Source: Chryseobacterium nepalense (GTDB taxonomy: Bacteria; Bacteroidota; Bacteroidia; Flavobacteriales; Weeksellaceae). Taken from it: 64,000 nucleotides of DNA. Below the pieces are notes generated by a model. That model ran no database searches and was not told the DNA's origin. It saw nothing but the letters and a program-made list of their open reading frames with translations. Where the stretch lies: NCBI RefSeq assembly GCF_023195755.1, contig NZ_CP096203.1, positions 434,001 to 498,000 on the forward strand. The letters run 5' to 3'. A program made the position numbers and the translations under genes. Positions 16,208-25,520 of the stretch are shown here, one piece after another. Position 1 is the first letter of the stretch, and each line of letters begins with the position of its first letter.

Positions 16208-18244
16208 ATGAATTCTCCGGAACAAATCGAGGCCGAAAAACTACTTTCCGTACTTTTTTATTCTCCCAATGCAACTGCTGTTTATAAAGGTGATGATATC
16301 ACAATTATCAGTGCCAATCAGGCTATGCTTAGTTTTTGGGGAAAAGATAATACTATTATAGGAAAACATTTTCGTACGGTTCTTCCGGAATTGGACGATC
16401 AACCTTTCTTCGATATCCTGAAAAATGTTTGGGATTCTGGAGAGACATTCACCGCAAAAAATTATCCTGCCATTTTGCTTACAGAGGATGGCCCGCAGAA
16501 ATTCTATTTTGATTTCGAATACAAAGCAATGCTTGATGAATCTGGAAAAACGGAATATATTCTTCACACCGCATCTGAAGTTACAGAAAGACAGCAGGCA
16601 ATGAATCTTGTTGAAGAAAAATCAATATCCGAACAAAAGCTGATTAATGATCTTTCTGCGCTGAATGACGAATATCTTACGACCAATGAAGATCTCGTCC
16701 TTAAACATGAAGAACTCTTTGCCATCAATACCGAACTCCGTAAAATAAGAAAGAAGCTCATCACAGCAAATCATACTTTGGCTGAAAATGAAAAACGCTT
16801 TAAAACCCTGGTAGAAAAATCGCCGGTTGCGATGGCTTCTTTGAAAGGTGACCGGTTTGAAATTGATATTGTGAATGATATGGTATTGCAGATCTGGAAT
16901 AAAGACAGGTCGGTTATTGGTAAACCACTGGAAGAAGCTCTGCCAGAACTGAAAGATCAGGTTTTTATTGATATTCTTTCTAATGTTTACAAAACTGGCC
17001 GTCCTTATTATGGTAAAGAAATTAAAGCATTATTCCATAATGGAGAAGAGATGAAGGAGCATTATCTCAATTTTGTTTATCAGCCTATTTTCGATGAGAA
17101 TAACAATAGTACATCCATCCTTATTGTTGCAACCGACGTTACAGAACAGGTAATCGCAAGAGAATCAGTGACAGAGTTCAAAAACAGGCTGGAAATTGCT
17201 ATGGATGCAAGCAGGCTGGGGTCAACAGAAGTAGATCTTGCAACGGGAAAAATGGAAAGTACTCCACAATTCAAATACAATTACGGATATGCGGCAGATG
17301 AAGAATTCACTTATCCGGATCTTTTTAATGCAATTTTCCCCGAATATCGAGATCATGTCAGAGATCTTGTTCGGGAAGCAATTCTTACAAACGGAATATA
17401 CAAAGCCGAGTACCCTGTAAAATGGAGGGATGGATCAACTCATTGGATACAGGCACACGGACGTCCAAGGTACGATAAAAACGGAGTCGCCGACAGAATG
17501 GTGGGGATGACAACCGAAATTACCGATAAGAAATTAGCGGAACAACGGAAAGATGATTTCCTGAGTGTGGCAAGCCACGAGCTCAAAACGCCACTCACCG
17601 CCGTAAAAGCTTCCATACAGCTGCTGAATCGTATTAAAGATAAGCCTTATTCTCCTACCCACCTCAGATTAATTGAACAGTCCGATAAAGGAATTGAGAA
17701 AATGTGTTTGTTGATTGATGATTTACTAAACATGAGCAGGCTGGGGCAGGATCAGCTTATGCTGCAATATAATACATTTAACCTTCATGATATGTTGGCC
17801 AAAAGCTGTAACCATATAAGGATTGAAGACAGATATCAGATCATTTTGAAAGGCAATCAGTCGCTTAAAGTACACGCAGATGAACACAGAATAGAACAGG
17901 TTATTGTAAACCTGGTCAATAACGCTATGAAATATGCAAAAGAATCTATGGAAATCCATATTTTGACAGAATCTCTCGAAGATTATGTGAAAGTTTCCGT
18001 ACAGGATTTCGGAGAGGGAATTTCAGAATCTGTGCTTCCCCATCTTTTTGACAGGTATTACCGCGCCGATCATCTGGGAACAACGTATTCCGGACTTGGT
18101 CTCGGACTGTACATTTGTTCTGAAATTATCAGGAAACATTCAGGAAAAATAGGCGTAGACAGCAAAATAGGCGAAGGCAGCACATTTTGGTTTACCCTTC
18201 CGAAAAAAACAGAGCACATCATTGCCGATGCTGCTCTGAATTAA
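16208..18244 (+). CDS. three-PAS sensor histidine kinase
   Basis: A 678-residue soluble kinase. PAS1 spans about 11-128, a long coiled coil 130-195, PAS2 196-313, and PAS3 with a PAC motif about 325-441 (WRDGSTHWIQAHGRPRYD). HisKA follows with His457 in SVASHELKTP, then HATPase_c to the end with NLVNNAMKYA, DFGEGIS and GLGLGLYIC. PAS1 and PAS2 resemble each other (IIGKHFRTVLPELDD against VIGKPLEEALPELKD), suggesting internal duplication. No membrane segments. No LOV Cys motif, so the signal differs from that of the LOV kinase. No receiver gene adjoins it. Confidence 0.93.
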   Translation: MNSPEQIEAEKLLSVLFYSPNATAVYKGDDITIISANQAMLSFWGKDNTIIGKHFRTVLPELDDQPFFDILKNVWDSGETFTAKNYPAILLTEDGPQKFYFDFEYKAMLDESGKTEYILHTASEVTERQQAMNLVEEKSISEQKLINDLSALNDEYLTTNEDLVLKHEELFAINTELRKIRKKLITANHTLAENEKRFKTLVEKSPVAMASLKGDRFEIDIVNDMVLQIWNKDRSVIGKPLEEALPELKDQVFIDILSNVYKTGRPYYGKEIKALFHNGEEMKEHYLNFVYQPIFDENNNSTSILIVATDVTEQVIARESVTEFKNRLEIAMDASRLGSTEVDLATGKMESTPQFKYNYGYAADEEFTYPDLFNAIFPEYRDHVRDLVREAILTNGIYKAEYPVKWRDGSTHWIQAHGRPRYDKNGVADRMVGMTTEITDKKLAEQRKDDFLSVASHELKTPLTAVKASIQLLNRIKDKPYSPTHLRLIEQSDKGIEKMCLLIDDLLNMSRLGQDQLMLQYNTFNLHDMLAKSCNHIRIEDRYQIILKGNQSLKVHADEHRIEQVIVNLVNNAMKYAKESMEIHILTESLEDYVKVSVQDFGEGISESVLPHLFDRYYRADHLGTTYSGLGLGLYICSEIIRKHSGKIGVDSKIGEGSTFWFTLPKKTEHIIADAALN

Positions 18245-18272
18245 TATATCAAGAATATATTCCCGGATGTGA

Positions 18273-18779
18273 TTACTGTAAACTTCTCACATTCACATTC
18301 GGACTTTCTCCTTTCGGTACGATAAAGATTGCATCATCATTTACAGAATCGCCGCTGTCAAGGTAATATCCTGCAATAATAGGAATGACAAAGCTTTGGT
18401 ATTTACCTTCCTTGGTGTAAGCCCAATAAGTGACATTTACATTTTGAGGCTTAAGTTTAAGATCAATTTTTTTTGATGTAAGTTTAGCTCCTGTAGCATT
18501 AATGCAGTTAACTTCCACTAGTGTATTGCTGGGAACGAGCTGCGGAGCATTACTAAGCCGGACATTATAGCTTTTTTGAGTATTGTTCACCAATTTTGCA
18601 GATACCTTATAACGGTCGAATTCTTTGCCGCCAACAGTTATCGCTTCTTTATTAAGGATATTAAAGGTAACGGAAAGTCCGTTAACATCTACTGATTCAC
18701 CATCTGTTATTTTCTGTGCACTGACAAAAGAAAAAGAGGTAACTACAACGAAAATAGAAGAATAAAATAGTTTTTTCAT
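18273..18779 (-). CDS. hypothetical exported protein
   Basis: A 168-residue protein with a clear signal peptide (1-21, ending SFVSAQ). The mature part looks all-beta, with segments such as VNGLSVTFNILNKEAITV and KVSAKLVNNTQKSYNVRLSN, as in immunoglobulin-like or transthyretin-like folds. No catalytic motif and no T9SS sorting domain. I do not recognise the family. It converges with the three-PAS kinase gene and diverges from the GH97 gene. Confidence 0.7.
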   Translation of the reverse strand: MKKLFYSSIFVVVTSFSFVSAQKITDGESVDVNGLSVTFNILNKEAITVGGKEFDRYKVSAKLVNNTQKSYNVRLSNAPQLVPSNTLVEVNCINATGAKLTSKKIDLKLKPQNVNVTYWAYTKEGKYQSFVIPIIAGYYLDSGDSVNDDAIFIVPKGESPNVNVRSLQ

Positions 18780-18900
18780 AATAATATTGAGTTTAGAATG
18801 GTGTATATTTTAAATAAAATTAATGAAAATTATGAATATACCACACTTCTTTACTAAAGTTTAATATTATACAAGGTTAAATGATTTATGCTTGAAAACA

Positions 18901-18931
18901 TTGTCCCTGGTTAAAACTTTATTTACCTTTA
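18901..18931 (+). promoter_or_regulatory. putative promoter of the GH97 gene
   Basis: TTG at 18901-18903 and TACCTTTA at 18924-18931 are 20 bases apart, close to the Bacteroidota TTG / TAnnTTTG pattern with one mismatch. It lies 18 bases before ATG18950. Confidence 0.45.
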
Positions 18932-18949
18932 TCATACCAAATTACTGAT

Positions 18950-21103
18950 ATGAAAAAATATACCATTGGAGCATTGTTGTTCTCGATAATGCTTATAAAT
19001 GTTAATGCCCAATCCTTACAATCTCCTGACGGAAAGTTTGAAATGAACTTTCAGCTGAAGCAGGGAATTCCGTATTACAATCTGAAATATAACGGAAATG
19101 TAGTGGTGGAGGATTCCAAATTGGGGCTGAGATTATTTAAAGATACCGCCATTAAATTTGCTTCGGAAATTGCAAAACCCGAAGATGCCAAATTTGACCT
19201 CAACAACGGCTTTACCAAAACAGAAGAAAAAAGGGATTCTAAAAATGAAATCTGGCAGCCTGTGTTGGGAGAGAAAAAAAATTATGTCAATCAATACAAT
19301 GAATTGGCGGTAACTCTTCATCAGGACGCTACAGATAGAAATATTGTGGTTAAGTTCAGGCTGTTCAATGACGGATTAGGATTTCGGTATGAATTTCCCC
19401 AGCAGAAAAACCTGAATTATTTTGTGATCCGTGAAGAAGACTCGGAAATTGATTTTCCAACGGATATGAAAGCATGGTGGATTGCAGCGGATTATGACTC
19501 CCAGGAATACCAGCCGCAGACAACAAAAATCTCTGAAATTCCCGGTCGATGGGATCAGGCATTTGATAAACATTCTTCCCAGACTTTAATAAAAAATGCC
19601 GTACAGTCTCCTTTAATGCTGAAAAAAGAAGGTAAAGATCCTTTGTACGTAAATGTTGGAGAGGCAGCGGTGTTAAATTATCCTGCTTCACATCTTGAAG
19701 TAGATCCGGTTAATTTTAAATTTAAAACACACTTAACTCCCGACAGACAGGGTGCAAAAGGATATATCCAAACCTCTTCCGTTTCCCCGTGGAGAACAAT
19801 CATTGTTTCTCCTAAAGCAGAAGAAGTTTTAGCATCTAAAATGATGTTTAACCTGAATGAACCTACAAAATATACCGATACTTCATACATTCACCCTACA
19901 AAATACATGGGCGTCTGGTGGGAAATGATCATCGGGAAGTCACAGTGGGCATATTCCACAGCTGAAAACGTTCATATCGGAGTGACGGATTTTTCCAAAT
20001 TAACACCTAACGGAAAACATGCCGCGAATAATACGAAGGTAAAAGAATACATCGATTTTGCGGCAGCCAACGGTTTTGGCGGATTACTTATCGAAGGATG
20101 GAATGCCGGCTGGGAAGATTGGTTTGGACACTCAAAAGAATTTGTTTTCGATTTCATCACACCTTATCCTGATTTTGATATCAAAATGCTGAATGAATAT
20201 GCACATTCAAAAGGAATAAAGCTTATCATGCACCATGAAACTTCAGGTTCGGCCACGAACTATGAAAGATGGGCAGACAAAGCCTTCAAATTAATGAATG
20301 ACTATGGTTATGATGCCGTGAAAACAGGTTATGTAGGAGACATCATACCAAGAGGTGAACATCATTATTCCCAGTGGACGATCAATCATTTCTATAGAAT
20401 TGCAGAAAAAGCGAATGAATATAAAATCATGGTGAATTCTCACGAATCGGTAAGACCCGGAGGAGAGAGCAGAACGTACCCGAACTGGATCTCCGCAGAA
20501 GCAGCAAGAGGAACGGAACATGAAGCTTTTCAGGGTAATAATCCGGATCACCAGACGATTCTTCCGTTCACGAGATGGATGGGAGGATCTATGGATTATA
20601 CACCGGGAATTTTCCAGACGAAACTGGATTATTATTTTCCGGGTGATAAACGTTTTGTAAAAACAACGCTGGTAAAACAGCTCGCTTTGTATGTGGTGAT
20701 GTATATGCCGCTTCAGATGGCTTCAGATTTGCCTGAGAATTACCAAAAACACATGGATGCTTTCCAGTTTATTAAAGATGTCGCTGCAGACTGGGATGAT
20801 ACGAAGATTTTATCGGCAGAACCGGGAGATTATATCATCACGGCCAGAAAAGCAAAAGGCACAGAAAACTGGTTCGTAGGAGGAATCACCGACGAAAATA
20901 AACGTGATTACACGGTAGATTTTTCATTTTTAGATAAAGGAAAAAAATACGAAGCCACGATTTATGAAGATGGGAAAGATGCGGATTACATCAACAATCC
21001 ACAGAGTTACAATATCTACAAAAAACAGATCACGAGTAAGTCTAAAATCAATTTTAAAATGGTAAGAAGTGGCGGTTTCGCAATTTCAATAAAACCATTG
21101 TAA
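18950..21103 (+). CDS. glycoside hydrolase family 97 (alpha-glucosidase, SusB-like)
   Basis: A 717-residue exported GH97 enzyme with a signal peptide (1-20). It has an N-terminal beta sandwich (about 22-300), a catalytic (beta/alpha)8 barrel (about 310-580) and a C-terminal beta domain. GLLIEGWNAGWEDW (378-391), LIMHHETSG with Glu430, MVNSHESVRPGG with Glu499 and AARGTEHEAF (518-527) supply the acidic and calcium-binding residues of the family. VKTGYVGD at the position of the nucleophile Asp in retaining members points to the inverting, alpha-glucosidase (SusB) subgroup. It probably cleaves alpha-glucosides in the periplasm. No Sus genes adjoin it. Confidence 0.93.
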   Translation: MKKYTIGALLFSIMLINVNAQSLQSPDGKFEMNFQLKQGIPYYNLKYNGNVVVEDSKLGLRLFKDTAIKFASEIAKPEDAKFDLNNGFTKTEEKRDSKNEIWQPVLGEKKNYVNQYNELAVTLHQDATDRNIVVKFRLFNDGLGFRYEFPQQKNLNYFVIREEDSEIDFPTDMKAWWIAADYDSQEYQPQTTKISEIPGRWDQAFDKHSSQTLIKNAVQSPLMLKKEGKDPLYVNVGEAAVLNYPASHLEVDPVNFKFKTHLTPDRQGAKGYIQTSSVSPWRTIIVSPKAEEVLASKMMFNLNEPTKYTDTSYIHPTKYMGVWWEMIIGKSQWAYSTAENVHIGVTDFSKLTPNGKHAANNTKVKEYIDFAAANGFGGLLIEGWNAGWEDWFGHSKEFVFDFITPYPDFDIKMLNEYAHSKGIKLIMHHETSGSATNYERWADKAFKLMNDYGYDAVKTGYVGDIIPRGEHHYSQWTINHFYRIAEKANEYKIMVNSHESVRPGGESRTYPNWISAEAARGTEHEAFQGNNPDHQTILPFTRWMGGSMDYTPGIFQTKLDYYFPGDKRFVKTTLVKQLALYVVMYMPLQMASDLPENYQKHMDAFQFIKDVAADWDDTKILSAEPGDYIITARKAKGTENWFVGGITDENKRDYTVDFSFLDKGKKYEATIYEDGKDADYINNPQSYNIYKKQITSKSKINFKMVRSGGFAISIKPL

Positions 21104-21151
21104 GCATATACATATACTTGTCAAAGTTTTAAATTCCTGATCTGAGGAAAG

Positions 21152-21186
21152 AAAAGCTCCGGTTAATTCGATTAACCGGAGCTTTT
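21152..21186. terminator. bidirectional terminator
   Basis: A 16-bp perfect stem (21152-21167 with 21171-21186) with a TCG loop and T/A tracts on both sides, between the convergent GH97 gene and the 106-residue gene. Confidence 0.9.
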
Positions 21187-21190
21187 AACT

Positions 21191-21511
21191 TTAATGATGT
21201 CTTACACCTTTTTGGTGGTAATTAATATCCTTATTTACCGCTTCATAATTTTTTGGAATATTTCCGGACTGTTCATCAAATGCATGATTTCCCGAAAAAT
21301 TCTGTTCCGTTACCGGAGTTTCAAAATGGATTTCTTTACCATTTTTATAAAGTTTATTGTCAAAAGTCCGGTATATTTTATTCTCCTCATAGGTATTTCC
21401 GTCGGGAGCCGTAAAAGTTTTCACTTTCGATTTCTTTTTTCTGTTTATTCCCCAGGCAACTGCTGTTCCTGCTCCTACAAGCGCTAGCGCTATTTTTATT
21501 TTGTTATTCAT
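21191..21511 (-). CDS. hypothetical protein with N-terminal membrane anchor
   Basis: A 106-residue protein. One hydrophobic segment (about 5-21, IKIALALVGAGTAVAWG) is followed by a basic KKKSK stop-transfer, and the remaining hydrophilic part contains short repeats such as YEENKIYRTFDNKLYKNGKEI. I do not recognise the family. It lies 35 bases downstream of the Tat-exported SDR on the same strand, so co-transcription is likely. Confidence 0.65.
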   Translation of the reverse strand: MNNKIKIALALVGAGTAVAWGINRKKKSKVKTFTAPDGNTYEENKIYRTFDNKLYKNGKEIHFETPVTEQNFSGNHAFDEQSGNIPKNYEAVNKDINYHQKGVRHH

Positions 21512-21546
21512 AATATGATGATTTTTAATTAATTAAATGTTAACTG

Positions 21547-22551
21547 TTACGGCTGACCGCTTCCTCCTGCAGCACCGTAAATCTGGCCGGTAGAAAAACT
21601 GGCGTCATTCGCGGCAAGCTGAACAAAGATTGAAGCAAGTTCTGCCGGTTGTCCAGGTCTTCCCAAAGGGGTATCCGCCCCGAATTTCACAAGATTTTCC
21701 TGTGTCTGTCCGCCACTCACTTCAAGAGCGGTCCAAACGGGCCCCGGAGCAACACCGTTTACCCGGATTCCTTTGGGACCAAGCTGTTTGGCTAAGGATT
21801 TTACATAACTTGTTGTTGCCGCTTTCGTCTGTGCGTAATCATAGAGATTTTCAGAAGGATCATAAGCCTGAACCGAAGAAAGTCCGATAATAGAAGAACC
21901 TGGTTTCAAATGAGGCAAGGCAGCTTTTGTAATCCAGAAAGGTGCATAAATATTGGTTTTCATCGTTCTTTCAAATGCTTCAGTACTGATATCTAGGATC
22001 GATTCATGGGTTTTTTGATGCCCTGCATTGTTGACAAGGATATCAAGTCCGCCCAGCTGTTGCACAGCCTGTGCAACAAGTTTTTTACAAAAGGATTCAT
22101 CCCGGATATCTCCCGGAATAGCGATCGCTTTTCTTCCTGCTTTTCTGATAAGTTCAATAACTTCTGCTGCATCAGATTCTTCTTCAGGTAAATAATTAAT
22201 CGCAACATCCGCTCCTTCACGAGCATAAGCAATTGCTGCAGCCCTGCCTATTCCGGAATCTCCGCCCGTAATTAGCGCTTTTCTACCCATAAGTCTTCCT
22301 GACCCTACATAGCTTTTCTCGCCATGATCAGGGACGGGATCCATTTTGCTTGCCAATCCCGGGAAAGGCTGCGACTGGCTTTTAAAAGGGGGCCGCGGAT
22401 ATTTTGTTGTAGGATCTGTGAGATCAGGACCTGTAGAATTTTTTGGTTTTTGATTTTGTGATTGCGCAAACGCTCCCGGAGAAACAGCAGCAACTGCAAC
22501 AGTAGCCGCAATCTTTCCAAGAGCATTTCTTCTTGTGATTGATTTTTCCAT
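21547..22551 (-). CDS. SDR family oxidoreductase with Tat-type signal
   Basis: A 334-residue SDR from ATG22551; the 25-codon upstream extension is not protein-like. Residues 1-30 (SITRRNALGKIAATVAVAA) look like a twin-arginine signal, so the enzyme may be exported folded. A Pro-rich linker (40-75) follows. The SDR domain has TGGDSGIGRA (95-104), NNAG (174-177), Ser226, and Tyr239-x3-Lys243 in YAQTK. It belongs to the YdaD/YghA-like group of stress-linked SDRs with this N-terminal extension. The substrate is unknown. It is followed by the 106-residue membrane-anchored protein. Confidence 0.9.
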   Translation of the reverse strand: MEKSITRRNALGKIAATVAVAAVSPGAFAQSQNQKPKNSTGPDLTDPTTKYPRPPFKSQSQPFPGLASKMDPVPDHGEKSYVGSGRLMGRKALITGGDSGIGRAAAIAYAREGADVAINYLPEEESDAAEVIELIRKAGRKAIAIPGDIRDESFCKKLVAQAVQQLGGLDILVNNAGHQKTHESILDISTEAFERTMKTNIYAPFWITKAALPHLKPGSSIIGLSSVQAYDPSENLYDYAQTKAATTSYVKSLAKQLGPKGIRVNGVAPGPVWTALEVSGGQTQENLVKFGADTPLGRPGQPAELASIFVQLAANDASFSTGQIYGAAGGSGQP

Positions 22552-22754
22552 AATATCAGATTTGGTGTGGTATGGCCTTAAATGCCTTTCAATAATGTAT
22601 AGCAATGAATATTCCAAGCTGCACAAACTTTTATTTTTTTAACAGAAATTGCAGGTAAGGTTTGATGTTCATCTAAAAAAGACCAAGTTTTGAATGAATA
22701 TTTTATTAAATTTATATCTCAGCGGCAAGATAGTTGCTAAATTTTAATACCCAA

Positions 22755-23759
22755 ATGACAAATTATATGAGCCTGCAATTAACCAAAGAACCCAAAAAAA
22801 GAAGTGAAAAAAATCATTCAGATCATTTTCTGAATGATGTTCTTACCGGTCTTCAAAGCAATCCTAAACATTTATCTTCAAAATATTTTTATGATAAAAC
22901 AGGAGACGAGCTTTTTCAGAAGATCATGGCAATGCCGGAATATTATCTTACCCGATGTGAACTTGATATTTTTAAAAATAAAACGTCCGAACTTGCAGAA
23001 GCTATCCGATCCGATGAGCAACCTTTTGATCTGATTGAACTCGGAGCAGGAGATGCCATGAAATCGACATATCTGCTTAAATATTTAAGTGAAAAACGAG
23101 CCGATTTTACTTATATGCCGATCGATATTTCGGGTAATATTTTATCCGTACTTGAAAATAACCTTAAAGATAAACTTCCTGAAATCAATATTAAAACTCT
23201 TGAAGGAGAATATTTCCAGATGCTGAAAAAAGCAATGAAGCTTTCATCAAGAAGAAAAGTAATTTTATTTTTAGGGGGAAACATCGGGAATATGACCAGT
23301 AAGGAAGCGGAAAAATTCTGTACTTCACTACATCAGCTATTGAATAGTGAAGATATTGTTCTTATCGGTTTCGATCTTAAAAAAAATCCTTTTACCGTAT
23401 TGAATGCTTACAGCGACAAGTCAGGAATTACGGCAGAATTTAATCTGAATCTTTTAACGAGAATCAACCGTGAACTGGGTGGAAATTTCGATATTGAACA
23501 ATTTGAACATTATGAGTCATACGACCCGATTACAGGAGCATGCCGAAGTTTTCTGATAAGCTTAAAAAATCAGCAGGTAAAAATTGAAGAAGAAACAATT
23601 GATTTTGCTGAAAATGAAGTGATTGATATGGAAGTTTCACAGAAGTTTTCAAAATCAGACATTGAATATCTCGCTGAAAAATCGGGATTTTCAATAAGTA
23701 GGAACATCAGTGATTCAAAAGAGTGGTTTATAGACAGTATCTGGAAGGTAAACAAATAA
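22755..23759 (+). CDS. egtD: L-histidine N-alpha-methyltransferase EgtD
   Basis: It trimethylates histidine to hercynine with SAM, the first step of ergothioneine synthesis. The 334-residue product has the EgtD blocks KYFYDKTGDELFQKI (43-57), PEYYLTRCE (61-69), motif I DLIELGAGDA (92-101), FLGGNIGNM (172-180) and a late FISLKN-like strand. The frame continues to TTG22734, but ATG22755 is preferred; ATG22767 is also possible. It is the first gene of an operon with egtB, which starts 10 bases after its stop. Confidence 0.92.
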   Translation: MTNYMSLQLTKEPKKRSEKNHSDHFLNDVLTGLQSNPKHLSSKYFYDKTGDELFQKIMAMPEYYLTRCELDIFKNKTSELAEAIRSDEQPFDLIELGAGDAMKSTYLLKYLSEKRADFTYMPIDISGNILSVLENNLKDKLPEINIKTLEGEYFQMLKKAMKLSSRRKVILFLGGNIGNMTSKEAEKFCTSLHQLLNSEDIVLIGFDLKKNPFTVLNAYSDKSGITAEFNLNLLTRINRELGGNFDIEQFEHYESYDPITGACRSFLISLKNQQVKIEEETIDFAENEVIDMEVSQKFSKSDIEYLAEKSGFSISRNISDSKEWFIDSIWKVNK

Positions 23760-23769
23760 AAACAAAAGC

Positions 23770-24942
23770 ATGGAAATCATTACAAAGCCAAAATCTGTTT
23801 TAAAAAAGTTCATGGATGTAAGATCGCGTTCTGAAGAAATCTGTAAGCCTCTTGAAATTGAAGATTATGTGGTGCAGCCTATTGTGGATGTTAGTCCGCC
23901 AAAATGGCATTTAGGGCACACCACGTGGTTTTTCGAGACATTCATATTACTTCCGAATTTTCCTTCTTATGAAGTTTTTGATCCGCAATATAATTTTGTG
24001 TTCAACAGTTATTACGAAACCATTGGGGCAAGAGTGATCCGTACCGACCGCGGAAATTTAAGCCGCCCGTCTGTTTCAGATGTATACCGATACCGAAAAT
24101 ACGTTGATGAGAAAATGACCGAATTTCTCAACAGTTACCATATGAATGATGCAATTCTTCCGATTCTGGAATTAGGCCTTAATCATGAACAGCAGCATCA
24201 GGAGCTTTTAATTACCGATATTAAATATATTTTGGGGCATAATCCGCTTTTCCCGGCTTATAAAAAAGAGATTAAGGAAAACCAAAATATATCTGGTGAA
24301 AAAAGAATGCTTCATTTTTCAGAGGGAATTTATGAAATCGGATTTGATGCACCAGCATTTTGCTTTGATAATGAGATGGGAAAACATAAAGTTTATCTGA
24401 ATGATTTTGCAATTTCGGATCATCTGGTTACCAATGGAGAATATCTTGAGTTCATGGAAGCGGGAGGGTATTCGGATTTTAAATACTGGCATGCGGACGG
24501 CTGGAACTGGGTAAAAGAAAACGATGCACAATCTCCTTTATACTGGCATAAGATTGACGGCAAATGGATGCATTATACTTTAAGCGGACTTCAGGAGGTA
24601 GATCCGGATGAAGAACTTTGTCATATCAACTTTTACGAAGCTTCCGCTTACGCAGCATGGAGAGGAATGCGACTTCCAACCGAGCAGGAATGGGAAGCCG
24701 CTTCATCATGTTTTTCATGGGGGAAAAGATGGGAGTGGACTAACAGCGCCTATCTTCCATATCCCGGTTTTAAAAAAGAGGCGGGAGCCGTAGGCGAGTA
24801 CAATGGAAAATTTATGGTTAACCAAATGGTTTTACGCGGAGCATCTGTTGCCACTCCTCCGGGACACAGCAGACATACATACCGGAATTTTTTTCAGCCT
24901 GAGCTGAAATGGCAGTTTAGCGGAATAAGGCTTGCAAAATAA
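23770..24942 (+). CDS. egtB: ergothioneine sulfoxide synthase EgtB
   Basis: A non-haem iron enzyme that joins hercynine to a thiol (cysteine or gamma-glutamylcysteine) with O2. The DinB-like N-terminal domain carries the three iron ligands: His50 in WHLGHTTWFFE, and His139 and His143 in NHEQQHQE. The C-terminal FGE-sulfatase domain (about 183-390) shows RGMRLPTEQEWEAA and a late RGASVATPPGHSRHTYRNFF. At 390 residues it is somewhat short for the family. It sits between egtD and a DUF4385 gene. No egtE lyase gene is visible, so the last step must be encoded elsewhere or run by a general PLP lyase. Confidence 0.92.
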   Translation: MEIITKPKSVLKKFMDVRSRSEEICKPLEIEDYVVQPIVDVSPPKWHLGHTTWFFETFILLPNFPSYEVFDPQYNFVFNSYYETIGARVIRTDRGNLSRPSVSDVYRYRKYVDEKMTEFLNSYHMNDAILPILELGLNHEQQHQELLITDIKYILGHNPLFPAYKKEIKENQNISGEKRMLHFSEGIYEIGFDAPAFCFDNEMGKHKVYLNDFAISDHLVTNGEYLEFMEAGGYSDFKYWHADGWNWVKENDAQSPLYWHKIDGKWMHYTLSGLQEVDPDEELCHINFYEASAYAAWRGMRLPTEQEWEAASSCFSWGKRWEWTNSAYLPYPGFKKEAGAVGEYNGKFMVNQMVLRGASVATPPGHSRHTYRNFFQPELKWQFSGIRLAK

Positions 24943-24944
24943 AT

Positions 24945-25430
24945 ATGAAAGACCAAAAACCATCATACTTAAATTTTGATTCCGACAAATATTTCTGGAA
25001 GCCGGATATAGATTACAGGAAACATCCTGAAAAATATAAAGTGGGAAAAGGGGAGCAGGGTGTATTGATCTGTGAACCTTATAAATCTGAAATTGGAAAA
25101 TACTGGCGGTTTAAAAATGTGGATATCGCGGAAGAAAGTTCGGTGAAAATTTTTGAGCTGTTCAAAGAATATCTTGCTAATGATGATTTTGTAGGAGCCG
25201 ATATGGCCCGGAAATATCTTCAAATGGGATTTACCCGGGCAAGACGGTATTTCAACTATAAAAGCGGAAAAAAATATGATTCGCAAAATGATCATAAACC
25301 TTTACAGCGCGGAACAGGAGATCCCGAAAAAGAAAAATCAGCAGCTATTTTTTTCAGCAAATGGAAAGAAGCTGAAGCAGATGAACAGTACGCACAAATG
25401 AAAAAAGACTGGAAAAAGAATTTTGGATAA
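24945..25430 (+). CDS. DUF4385 family protein
   Basis: A 161-residue soluble protein starting two bases after the egtB stop. It has a strongly conserved DUF4385-like pattern: KPDIDYRKHPEKYKVGKGEQG near residues 20-40, then DFVGADMARKYLQMGFTRARRYFNYKSGKKY (about 75-110). The function of the family is unknown. Its tight coupling to egtD-egtB suggests co-transcription and possibly a related role, but I know of no biochemical link. Confidence 0.85.
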   Translation: MKDQKPSYLNFDSDKYFWKPDIDYRKHPEKYKVGKGEQGVLICEPYKSEIGKYWRFKNVDIAEESSVKIFELFKEYLANDDFVGADMARKYLQMGFTRARRYFNYKSGKKYDSQNDHKPLQRGTGDPEKEKSAAIFFSKWKEAEADEQYAQMKKDWKKNFG

Positions 25431-25455
25431 CAAATAGTAAAAATGTAACAATGTA

Positions 25456-25510
25456 ACAATTTATCAGTGTACCAGTTTAGCAATAATGAATTGTTACACT
25501 GATAAATTGT
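25456..25510. repeat. intergenic inverted repeat (AATGTAACAAT family, copy 1)
   Basis: Perfect 16-bp inverted arms (25456-25471 with 25495-25510) enclose a 23-nt loop. The core TGTAACAATT recurs in the same orientation at about 46861. It lies between the convergent DUF4385 and mnmD genes and may double as a transcription terminator. Confidence 0.6.
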
Positions 25511-25520
25511 GACATTAAAT

